NCBI GenBank assembly: GCA_017889745.1
Contig: JAGGAG010000012.1
Coordinates: 1 to 27,415 of the forward strand
Reading direction: 5' to 3'
From: Gemmatimonadota bacterium
GTDB lineage: Bacteria > Gemmatimonadota > Gemmatimonadetes > Gemmatimonadales > GWC2-71-9
Length of the DNA: 27,415 nt
The position numbers and the translations under genes were made by a program. Shown here in pieces: positions 8,005 to 14,412 of the stretch. Position 1 is the first letter of the stretch, and every line of letters starts with the position of its first letter. Below the pieces are notes generated by a model. The model saw nothing but the letters and a program-made list of their open reading frames with translations. It searched no databases and was not told the DNA's origin.

Positions 8005-8420
8005 ACATCCGGAGCAGCCTCACCCGGTCGGTGTCGTTCTTCGCGCTGCACCACCTGCGCCGCGCGGACTGGAGCGACGCCCGGAACCTCGAGACCTTCG
8101 GCCCCCTCAGCGACCCGGCCGGGCACGGCCACGACTACACCTGCACGGTGCGGGTGAGCGGCCCGCTCGTGCACGGCATGGTGATGGACCTGGCCGAGCT
8201 GGATCGCCTGCTCGACATCGTGGTGCGCGCACCGCTCGCCGGCCGTCACCTCAACCTCGAGGTGCCCGAATTCGGGCGCGGCGGCACCCTGCCCACCTGC
8301 GAGGCGCTCGCCGACTACGTGTACCGCCGGCTCCTGCCGCGCCTCCCGGCCGAGCTGAACCTGGATCTCGTGCGCATTTCAGAGGACGCGACCCTTTCGG
8401 GCGAGGCCGGCAGCGCCTGA
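8001..8420 (+). CDS. 6-pyruvoyl-tetrahydropterin synthase / QueD family homologue lacking the catalytic Cys-Asp-His triad
   Basis: The product is 139 residues, the normal length of the PTPS/6-carboxytetrahydropterin synthase (T-fold) family. Residues aligning with the animal enzyme are clear: SFFALHHL (zinc His17), NLETFG, GHGHDY (zinc His42 and His44), GMVMDLAEL, and Glu128 in RISEDA as the pterin anchor. The catalytic residues are not kept. The Cys of the animal FGKCNNPNGHGHNY motif is Leu36 here (FGPLSDPAGHGHDY), and the Asp-His of LDHKNL falls on Ala80-Gly81 (PLAGRHLNLE). By family knowledge that triad performs proton transfer, so normal activity is doubtful. It may bind a pterin or catalyse something else. 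The start is an ATGA overlap with the upstream gene. Molybdopterin genes lie downstream, with one gene between. Confidence 0.87.
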   Translation: MNIRSSLTRSVSFFALHHLRRADWSDARNLETFGPLSDPAGHGHDYTCTVRVSGPLVHGMVMDLAELDRLLDIVVRAPLAGRHLNLEVPEFGRGGTLPTCEALADYVYRRLLPRLPAELNLDLVRISEDATLSGEAGSA

Positions 8421-8491
8421 GGACGGGTGTGTCTCCCCGTCACCCGGCCGACGTCCCCACGGAAACACCGACCCGGAAAACCGAGACGCTC

Positions 8492-9292
8492 ATGGGCAAG
8501 AGACTCCCCGTCCTCCTGCTGTTGCTCGCCGTGCCGCTGGCGGCGCCGGCCTCCGTGGCGGCCCAGAAGCAGGGCGACCAGACGCGCCTCGTGTTCACCA
8601 TGAGCGCAGGCTACGCGTTCGGCAGGGACCTGTGGGCCGTGGGCTCGCAGCCGGTGTTCCTCGGCGGGCTCGACCTCTATTCGCTGCAGCGCGACTTGAG
8701 GGGCACCTGGACCGCCGAGCTCGGGGCCACCTACTTCCGCACCCCCGGCCTCGGGTTCACCTTCGACCTGACCTTCATCGACATCGCGACCGAGGACAGC
8801 TGCACCCTGCTCAGCAACTCGGGCTCCATCGACAATGCCGCGACGTGTGCGTCCATCGACGCCGCCGCGACCTCGGCCCTGTCCACCGCCATCTCCGCCG
8901 GCATCCTCCTGCGCGCGGCCAGCAGGCAGGCGGTTTCGCCCTATCTCAGGGTGCAGGGCGGTATCCTGCTGGTCAGCCGCAGCACGACCGAGGTCACCGG
9001 CAACTATATCAATGCCGACCTGGAGCCCGTGTACGTCCCGATCTACCCCACCGAGGGCTCGTCGTCCGTCAGCGCGCAGCTCGCCCTGGGGGCCGGCGTG
9101 ACGATCCCCATCTCGAAGGCCTACCACGCCCGCATCGAGGGACGCGCCACCACGTTCGGCCTCCCGGTCGTCACCGGTCCCACCGACTTCCAGGGCATCC
9201 TGCCGCCCACGGAAACGAAGTACATGACCCAGTTCAGCATCCTCGTGGGCATCGACCTCGTGCTCGAGAAGAAGCACGGACGCCGCTATTGA
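8492..9292 (+). CDS. Predicted outer-membrane beta-barrel protein
   Basis: The product is 266 residues from the ATG at 8492; a GTG at 8429 in the same frame would place an unlikely polar extension before the signal peptide. The signal sequence runs through MGKRLPVLLLLLAVPLAAPA, with a likely cut after SVAAQ. The mature part alternates strands and loops: LVFTMSAGYAFGRDLW, GLGFTFDLTFIDIA, SPYLRVQGGILLVS, VSAQLALGAGVTIPIS and TQFSILVGIDLVL. Two cysteines in the loop at about residues 110-120 could form a disulfide. The general build resembles the barrel at 7330-8004, but I see no convincing sequence identity between them. A gap of about 70 bases with a small hairpin (GACGGG at 8422, CCCGTC at 8436) precedes it. 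No function is assigned. Confidence 0.83.
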   Translation: MGKRLPVLLLLLAVPLAAPASVAAQKQGDQTRLVFTMSAGYAFGRDLWAVGSQPVFLGGLDLYSLQRDLRGTWTAELGATYFRTPGLGFTFDLTFIDIATEDSCTLLSNSGSIDNAATCASIDAAATSALSTAISAGILLRAASRQAVSPYLRVQGGILLVSRSTTEVTGNYINADLEPVYVPIYPTEGSSSVSAQLALGAGVTIPISKAYHARIEGRATTFGLPVVTGPTDFQGILPPTETKYMTQFSILVGIDLVLEKKHGRRY

Positions 9293-9294
9293 CC

Positions 9295-9936
9295 GTGCGC
9301 GGCGTCATCCTCGCCGGCGGGGGCGCGACCCGGTTCGGGGGACGGCCCAAGGGCCTCGAAAAGGTGGGCGGGCGCCGTATCCTCGACCGCATCGCCGACG
9401 AACTGGTCGCGGCCCTTGGCACGCCGCCGCTCCTCGTGGCCAATGCCGCCGACGCCGCCGCCTGGCGGCCCGACCTCGAGGTGGTGGCCGACGACCAGCC
9501 TGGCCTGGGGGCCCTGGGCGGCATCTATACCGCGGTGGCGAAGGGCCCGGCGCCGGTGGTGGTGGTCGCGTGGGACATGCCGTTCGTCTCCGCCCCGCTT
9601 ATCGAGGCGCTGGCCCGGGGACTCGAGGGCGCCGACGCCTGCCTCCCGTCCAGCGGGGGGCCGCGTGGCGTCGAGCCGCTCTGTGCCGCCTACGGCCCCG
9701 CCTGCCGCTCCGCCATCGAGCAGTCCCTGGCGGAGGGCGACCTCCGTGCGATCGGCTTCCATCGCTTCCTCAGGGTCAGTATCCTCCCCATCACGTCGGT
9801 CTCGGGGCTCGTTGACCCTGCGCTCGCCTTCTTCAACGTGAACACCGCGAACGACCTGGCGGAGGCAGAAGCGTCATGGCAGGCCCGCGTCTCATCTCGA
9901 TCATCGGACGAAAGAACGCCGGGAAGACCACGCTGA
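9295..9936 (+). CDS. mobA: Molybdenum cofactor guanylyltransferase
   Basis: MobA joins GMP to molybdopterin, using GTP, to form the guanine-dinucleotide cofactor in the cytosol. The product is 213 residues. The N-terminal nucleotide-binding motif is VILAGGGATRFGGRPKGL, the family's LAGGxSxRMGxxK pattern with Thr-Arg-Phe. VVVAWDMPFVS carries the metal-binding Asp, and FFNVNTANDLAEAE is the usual C-terminal motif. GTG at 9295 is chosen because it gives the normal short lead-in; a TTG at 9289, overlapping the upstream stop, is an alternative. The end overlaps mobB by 61 bases in another frame, so the two are probably translationally coupled. Confidence 0.94.
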   Translation: MRGVILAGGGATRFGGRPKGLEKVGGRRILDRIADELVAALGTPPLLVANAADAAAWRPDLEVVADDQPGLGALGGIYTAVAKGPAPVVVVAWDMPFVSAPLIEALARGLEGADACLPSSGGPRGVEPLCAAYGPACRSAIEQSLAEGDLRAIGFHRFLRVSILPITSVSGLVDPALAFFNVNTANDLAEAEASWQARVSSRSSDERTPGRPR

Positions 9937-10409
9937 CGGTGGCCCTCGTCGCCGAGTTCATCCGGCGCGGCAAGCGGGTCATGACCGTCAAGCATGGTCA
10001 TCACAGCGCCAACCTCGACACCGAGGGCACCGACAGCTGGCGCCATTTCCACGAGGGAAAGGCCGAGCGGGTGCTGCTGGCCGGGCCCGATGGACGGGTG
10101 CTCTTCGATCGCGTGCCCGATCTCTACGATCCCGTCGCCCTGGCCCGGCAGTACTTCGCCGATGCCGACATCGTCCTCGTGGAGGGCTTCAAGCGCGCGC
10201 CGGTGCCGAAGATCGAGGTCTGGCGGCGAGAGGTCTCGCCCACGCCCGTCTACAGCGAGGCCTCGCCCGACCGGGACCGCTGGGTGGCCCTGCTCACCGA
10301 CGACGAGACCTACCGGGCCAGCTGCCGCGTGATCCACTTCCGGGACACGATGTGGCTCCACCTGCTCGCCACGCTCGCGTGGGATGAGGGCCTGGAGATC
10401 GGCGCGTGA
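9876..10409 (+). CDS. mobB: Molybdopterin-guanine dinucleotide biosynthesis adapter GTPase
   Basis: MobB is a P-loop GTP-binding protein that assists MobA; it is not always essential. The product is 177 residues. ISIIGRKNAGKTTL is the Walker A loop near the N-terminus. VMTVKHGHHSANLDTEGTDSW is the characteristic MobB segment after strand 2 and carries the conserved His and Asp residues. ADIVLVEGFKRAPVPKIEV contains the Walker B-like acidic residue and the family EGFK signature. The gene starts inside the end of mobA and ends in a GTGA overlap with moeA, so mobA, mobB and moeA form one tightly coupled unit. Confidence 0.95.
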   Translation: MAGPRLISIIGRKNAGKTTLTVALVAEFIRRGKRVMTVKHGHHSANLDTEGTDSWRHFHEGKAERVLLAGPDGRVLFDRVPDLYDPVALARQYFADADIVLVEGFKRAPVPKIEVWRREVSPTPVYSEASPDRDRWVALLTDDETYRASCRVIHFRDTMWLHLLATLAWDEGLEIGA

Positions 10410-11659
10410 CGGCACCGCTGAGCGCGCGTGACGCCGCGCTCCGCATTCTCGAGGATGTCCGCCCCCAGCCTCCCCTCCGGGTGCCGCTCGACGACGCACT
10501 GGGCAGCGTGCTGGCGGAGGACGTCGCGAGCCCCCTCGATATTCCCGCGTGGACCAATTCGGCTATGGACGGCTACGCCACGCGCGCCGACGACGTGCGC
10601 GGTGCGTCCGACGCCGGCCCCGTGCGCCTGCGCGTGATCGAGGAGATCCCCGCCGGGCGGTTCCCCACGCGCACCCTCGGACCGGGCGAATGCGCCCGCA
10701 TCTTCACCGGGGCACCGCTCCCGGCAGGGGCGGACGGCGTGGTGCGACAGGAAGACACCGACGAGGGCAAGCCGGTCGTCAGCATCTTCAGGGACCGTGA
10801 CGCCGGCGCCAACCTGCGCCACGTCGGCGAAGACGTGCGGCGCGGCGCCGTCGTGCTGCGGCGGGGCGCACCGCTGGGCGCCGCCGAACTCGGCGTCCTC
10901 GCGTCCCTCGCGGTGGCCCATCCGCTGGTGCATCGCCGGCCCCGGGTCGCCATCATGGGCAGCGGCGACGAGATCGTCGACATCGACCAGCCCGAGGAGA
11001 TCCTGAGCGGGCGCAGGACCGCCAGCAGCAACACCCACACGCTCGTGGCGCTCGTGCGGCTCGCCGGTGGCGAGCCGGTCAACCTCGGCGTCGCCCGCGA
11101 CACCCGCGAGAGCTTCCGGGAGCACCTGGCGGCTGCACGCGAAGCCGACCTGCTCGTCACCACCGCCGGCATCAGCGTGGGAGAACACGACTACGTGCGG
11201 CCGGTGCTGGAGGAGATGGGAGCGACCCAGAGGTTCTGGAAGCTGCGGATGCGGCCCGGCGCACCGGTGGGCTTCGGGCTGCTGGGCGACGTGCCGTGGA
11301 TCGGCCTGCCGGGCAACCCGGTCAGCACGATGGTGACTTTCGAACTCTTCGTGCGCCCCGCCATCCGGAAGATGTGCGGCCATGCCCTGCCCTTCCGCCG
11401 CGGCGTCCTCGCCACCATGGCCGAGCCGGTGACCCTCAGGCCGAAGCTGCAGCATTTTCTCCGTGGCGTGCTGTCCGACGGACCAGCGGGGCTCGAGGCC
11501 CGGCTCACCGGACCGCAGGGGTCGGGCATCCTGACATCGATGGTGAAGGCCAACGCCCTGCTCGTGATCCCGGAGGGTCAGTTCGAGACCCCGGCGGGCA
11601 GCGCCGTGGTGGCCATCCAGCTCGATGATCCTCGCCACCAGGCGGGGCCGGCCTTCTAG
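10406..11659 (+). CDS. moeA: Molybdopterin molybdenumtransferase
   Basis: MoeA inserts molybdate into adenylylated molybdopterin to complete the molybdenum cofactor. The product is 417 residues, the usual length. IPAWTNSAMDGYA is the conserved N-terminal signature, and FTGAPLPAGADGVVRQED belongs to domain 2. The MoCF-like domain contains TTAGISVGEHDY and the cofactor-binding loop GLPGNPVS. The C-terminal beta domain (about 335-417) is present. The start is GTG, overlapping the mobB stop (GTGA). The TAG stop is in the same frame as the downstream uridine kinase and 33 bases before its likely start. moaA, moaC, moaD and moaE are not in the window. Confidence 0.97.
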   Translation: MTAPLSARDAALRILEDVRPQPPLRVPLDDALGSVLAEDVASPLDIPAWTNSAMDGYATRADDVRGASDAGPVRLRVIEEIPAGRFPTRTLGPGECARIFTGAPLPAGADGVVRQEDTDEGKPVVSIFRDRDAGANLRHVGEDVRRGAVVLRRGAPLGAAELGVLASLAVAHPLVHRRPRVAIMGSGDEIVDIDQPEEILSGRRTASSNTHTLVALVRLAGGEPVNLGVARDTRESFREHLAAAREADLLVTTAGISVGEHDYVRPVLEEMGATQRFWKLRMRPGAPVGFGLLGDVPWIGLPGNPVSTMVTFELFVRPAIRKMCGHALPFRRGVLATMAEPVTLRPKLQHFLRGVLSDGPAGLEARLTGPQGSGILTSMVKANALLVIPEGQFETPAGSAVVAIQLDDPRHQAGPAF

Positions 11660-11692
11660 CCCCGTTCACTCAACCCAGCCCGAGGCCCCAAG

Positions 11693-12331
11693 CTGCTTCG
11701 TCCCTTCCTGATCGGAATCGCCGGCGGTACCGGATCCGGCAAGACCACCGTTGCCCGCGAGATCCTCGACGCAATCGGGGGCCATGGCGTGCTGATCGAC
11801 ATCGATTCGTACTACCGCTCCCTGGACGGGATGCCGCCCGCCGACCGGGAGCGCGTCAACTTCGATCATCCCGACATGATCGACTTTCCGCTGCTCATTT
11901 CCCAGTTGCGCCGGCTGCTGGCGGGGCAGGCCATCGAGAAGCCGGTTTACGACTTCGCCGCCCACACCCGGAAGAACGGCACGGAGCAGGTGGAGCCGGG
12001 AGCGATCATCGTGGTGGAGGGCATACTCGCCCTCGCCCACCCGGAACTGCGCCACCTGTTCGACCTCAAGGTCTTCGTGGACGTGCCCGAAGACGTCCGC
12101 CTCGCCCGTCGGCTCAATCGCGACCTGACGGAGCGGGGACGCACCGCCGAGAGCGTCCTGGCGCAGTACGAAGCCACCGTCAGGCCGATGCATCGCGAGT
12201 TCGTCGAACCCGGAAAGGCCTTCGCCGACCTGGTGCTGCACGACGGGACGACCGCATCGCAACGCGGCGCGGTGCTGCTGGACCGGGCCCGCCGCGAACT
12301 GGCGGCGCGCCGGCCGGCCTTGGCGCCCTAA
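11693..12331 (+). CDS. udk: Uridine kinase, probably starting at CTG
   Basis: Udk phosphorylates uridine or cytidine with ATP or GTP in pyrimidine salvage. From the CTG at 11693 the product is 212 residues; E. coli Udk has 213. The P-loop GIAGGTGSGKTT starts about 8 residues in. IDIDSYYRSL matches the D-hydrophobic-DSYYR motif that positions the nucleoside, NFDHPDMIDFPLL follows, and IIVVEGILAL is the next conserved strand. Between the moeA stop and the P-loop this frame holds no ATG, GTG or TTG. CTG at 11693 is preceded by GAGG at 11682-11685 with 7 bases between, so it is the best start. The first GTG in frame (11789) would remove the P-loop. A readthrough fusion from MoeA is a less likely alternative. 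Confidence 0.93.
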   Translation: MLRPFLIGIAGGTGSGKTTVAREILDAIGGHGVLIDIDSYYRSLDGMPPADRERVNFDHPDMIDFPLLISQLRRLLAGQAIEKPVYDFAAHTRKNGTEQVEPGAIIVVEGILALAHPELRHLFDLKVFVDVPEDVRLARRLNRDLTERGRTAESVLAQYEATVRPMHREFVEPGKAFADLVLHDGTTASQRGAVLLDRARRELAARRPALAP

Positions 12332-12359
12332 TTTGTTGCTCTTGAACGGCTTGCGACGA

Positions 12360-12388
12360 TTGACTGCGCCCCGCTCGGGCGCTACATT
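12360..12388 (+). promoter_or_regulatory. Sigma-70-type promoter of the riboswitch-htpX-terC unit
   Basis: TTGACT (12360-12365) and TACATT (12383-12388) are separated by exactly 17 bases. The predicted start of transcription is near 12395, a few bases before the first strand of the riboswitch at 12399. The promoter lies just past the udk stop, so htpX and terC have their own transcript. Confidence 0.75.
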
Positions 12389-12398
12389 TGTGCCTCCA

Positions 12399-12509
12399 GA
12401 AGGGGAGTAGTTCGTCCGCGCAAAAGCGGATGCCGGTATCGTCAAGACTGTCCGCCGCGGCGGGCACGGACCGGCAGGAGGCCCCCCGGGGCTTCAGAGC
12501 GAGACCTTC
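12399..12509 (+). promoter_or_regulatory. yybP-ykoY (manganese) riboswitch aptamer
   Basis: The hallmarks of this RNA family are present in order. GAAGG (12399-12403) begins the first strand and runs into GGGGAGTAG (12402-12410). The inner conserved part includes ATGCCGGTATCGTCAAGACTG (12430-12450, internal stretch). The closing GCGAGACC (12499-12506) continues into CCTTC (12505-12509), which pairs with GAAGG to form P1. The family is known to sense Mn2+ and to sit ahead of TerC, MntP and P-type ATPase genes; a TerC gene is second in this transcript. The 3' strand of the aptamer is shared with a terminator stem, so Mn2+ binding should favour readthrough. The middle helices vary in this family and I have not fixed their exact pairing. 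Confidence 0.93.
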
Positions 12510-12554
12510 GTCCACGCTGCAGGGCGGGCGGACGAAGTCTCGCTCTGTTTTTTT
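12495..12554 (+). terminator. Intrinsic terminator forming the riboswitch expression platform
   Basis: The arm at 12495-12513 (CAGAGCGAGACCTTCGTCC) pairs with 12530-12547 (GGACGAAGTCTCGCTCTG) over 18 base pairs with one bulged C, followed by seven T at 12548-12554. The 5' arm contains the GAGACCTTC that the aptamer needs for P1 and its conserved loop, so the two structures exclude each other. This is a transcriptional ON design: ligand-bound aptamer, no terminator. Confidence 0.95.
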
Positions 12555-12582
12555 GGCGGCCCTGGCCGCAGGAGGTCGTACC

Positions 12583-13422
12583 GTGAACAACGTCAGGACA
12601 TTCGTGCTGCTCGCGGGGCTCGTGTCACTCTGCGTGCTCGCGGGGCAACTCCTCGGGGGCTCGCAGGGACTGGTGTACGGGCTCGCACTGGGCGGACTGA
12701 TGAGCCTCGGATCGTACTTCTTCTCCGACCGGCTGGTGCTGCGCATGTACGGGGCGAAGGTCGTCACCGCGCAGGAAGCACCGGAGCTCTACGCGATGGT
12801 CGATCGGCTGCGCCAGCGGGCCGGCCTGCCCATGCCGAAGGTGGCCATCACGCCGGCGGAGCAGCCGAACGCGTTTGCGACGGGCCGGAGCCCGTCACAC
12901 GCGGTCGTCGCCGTTACCCAGGGCATCCTCAAGCACATGCCGACCGACGAGCTCGAGGGCGTCCTCGCGCATGAGCTCGCGCACGTCAAGAACCGCGACA
13001 TGCTCATCGCCACCCTGGCGGCCGTCATTGCCGGCGCGCTGTCGAACCTGCCGTACATGCTGATGTTCGGGGGCGGGCACGACGACGAGGACACCCACCC
13101 GGTGGCGCGCATCGCGCTCATGCTGCTGGCGCCGATCGGCGCGATGATCCTGCAGTTCGCCATTTCGCGCCAGCGCGAGTTCGAGGCCGACCGCGTGGGG
13201 GCGGAGATCGCCGGACGTCCCCTGTCGCTGGCCAGCGCGCTGCGCCGGCTGGACCGGCTGTCGCATGAGATCCCGATGAACGTCTCCCCCGCGGCCGCGA
13301 CGCTGGCGCAGGTCAAGCCGCTGGCGGCCTACGGCAGCGGCATGTCGTCGCTCTTCAGCACCCACCCGCCCACCGAGGCGCGCGTGCAGCGGCTCGAGTC
13401 CATGGCCCGGCTCCCGGCGTGA
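12583..13422 (+). CDS. htpX: HtpX-type zinc metalloprotease (M48)
   Basis: HtpX is an inner-membrane protease that degrades damaged or misassembled membrane proteins. The product is 279 residues. Two hydrophobic segments at about 6-24 and 28-46 anchor it. HELAH at residues 130-134 is the zinc site, and REFEADRVGAEIAG about 60 residues later supplies the third ligand, with two further hydrophobic stretches between. FSTHPPTEARVQRLE near the end is also typical. The start is GTG at 12583, with GGAGG at 12571-12575. The frame is open further upstream, but that part is the riboswitch. It is the first gene behind the manganese riboswitch and overlaps terC by GTGA, so it should be under Mn2+ control. 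Confidence 0.96.
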   Translation: MNNVRTFVLLAGLVSLCVLAGQLLGGSQGLVYGLALGGLMSLGSYFFSDRLVLRMYGAKVVTAQEAPELYAMVDRLRQRAGLPMPKVAITPAEQPNAFATGRSPSHAVVAVTQGILKHMPTDELEGVLAHELAHVKNRDMLIATLAAVIAGALSNLPYMLMFGGGHDDEDTHPVARIALMLLAPIGAMILQFAISRQREFEADRVGAEIAGRPLSLASALRRLDRLSHEIPMNVSPAAATLAQVKPLAAYGSGMSSLFSTHPPTEARVQRLESMARLPA

Positions 13423-14354
13423 CCACCCACGGCCCGGCGGTCTGGATCGGCTTCACCGCCCTCGTCATCGCCCTCCTGGTCCTCGACCTCGGGGTGCTGA
13501 ACCGCCGGGGGCACGTCCTCAGCGTCAGGGAAGCATCAGCCTGGAGCGCGGGGCTCGTCGCGCTGGCGCTCGTCTTCGGCGGCTTTCTCTGGTGGCGGGA
13601 AGGGCCGCAGCACGGCCTCGAGTACTTCACCGGCTACCTGATCGAGCTCTCGCTTTCGGTCGACAACCTGTTCGTCTTCATCCTGATCTTCCAGTACTTC
13701 GGGGTACCGGCGCTGGCGCAGCCGAAGGTGCTGAAGTGGGGCATCCTCGGCGCCATCGTCATGCGCGCCATCATGATCGGCCTGGGTGCGCTGCTGCTGG
13801 CCCGGTTCCACTGGATCATCTACCTGTTCGGCGCCATCCTCATCGTCACCGGCATCCGCATGCTCCGCGCGGACGACACCGAGATCGAGCCGGAGCGGAA
13901 CCCGCTGGTGCGCCTGGCCCGCCGGTTCCTGCCGATCACGCCGGGCTATGACAACGACCACTTCAGCGTCCGCACCATCACCGGGCAGCGCCTCTTCACG
14001 CCGCTGATCCTCGTGGTGCTCGTGGTGGAGTGGAGCGACCTCGTCTTCGCCATCGACAGCATTCCCGCCATCTTCGCGGTAACGAAGGATCCCTTCATCG
14101 TCTACAGCTCCAACGTGTTCGCGATCCTCGGGCTGCGGGCACTCTTCTTCGTGCTGGCGGGCGCGCTGGACAAGTTCCAGTACCTCAAGGTGGGCGTGGC
14201 ACTGATCCTCGTGTTCATCGGCCTCAAGATGGCGCTGAGCGGCTGGTTCGTGCTGCCGACGCCCGTGGCGCTCGGCGTCATCGTCCTCACCCTGGCGATC
14301 TCGGTGGGTGCCTCGCTGCTCCGCCGCCGGCGCGACGCGCCCGCGGGCGGCTGA
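13419..14354 (+). CDS. TerC/Alx family membrane protein, probable Mn2+ exporter
   Basis: The product is 311 residues with about nine hydrophobic segments. Acidic transmembrane motifs typical of TerC/Alx proteins are present: GYLIELSLSVDNLFVFILIF in the third segment and VVEWSDLVFAIDSIPAIFAV in the sixth. These are thought to bind divalent metal, and members behind yybP-ykoY riboswitches are linked to manganese export or to metalation of exported proteins. The start is GTG, in a GTGA overlap with htpX. The C-terminus ends in a short basic tail. The riboswitch 840 bases upstream supports a manganese role; tellurite resistance, which gave the family its name, is not implied. Confidence 0.95.
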   Translation: MTTHGPAVWIGFTALVIALLVLDLGVLNRRGHVLSVREASAWSAGLVALALVFGGFLWWREGPQHGLEYFTGYLIELSLSVDNLFVFILIFQYFGVPALAQPKVLKWGILGAIVMRAIMIGLGALLLARFHWIIYLFGAILIVTGIRMLRADDTEIEPERNPLVRLARRFLPITPGYDNDHFSVRTITGQRLFTPLILVVLVVEWSDLVFAIDSIPAIFAVTKDPFIVYSSNVFAILGLRALFFVLAGALDKFQYLKVGVALILVFIGLKMALSGWFVLPTPVALGVIVLTLAISVGASLLRRRRDAPAGG

Positions 14355-14396
14355 ACCCGGGTAGCGCGCCGCCGTCCGCGCCCGGCCGGGCCGGCC

Positions 14397-14405
14397 TGCT
14401 ATGCT
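14397..14405 (+). promoter_or_regulatory. Possible extended -10 promoter giving a leaderless mRNA
   Basis: TGCTATGCT is an extended -10 element (TG-N-TATGCT). Its last base is 7 bases before the ATG at 14413, so transcription would start at or next to that ATG. No clear -35 hexamer is seen. No Shine-Dalgarno sequence precedes either candidate ATG of the transporter gene. Confidence 0.4.
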
Positions 14406-14412
14406 TCCGCGC

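Noticed and set aside
8422..8441. Hairpin GACGGG/CCCGTC between the pterin-synthase homologue and the second outer-membrane gene as a terminator
   Set aside because: The stem is only 6 bp and no T-run follows. It may be chance in GC-rich DNA.
11657..11695. MoeA-Udk fusion by readthrough of the TAG stop, since both are in the same frame
   Set aside because: MoeA ends at its normal length, Udk has normal length from CTG, and a ribosome binding site precedes that CTG. Two proteins are the simpler reading.
13419..14354. Tellurite resistance determinant
   Set aside because: The gene belongs to the TerC/Alx family, but no other ter genes are present and the manganese riboswitch upstream points to metal homeostasis.
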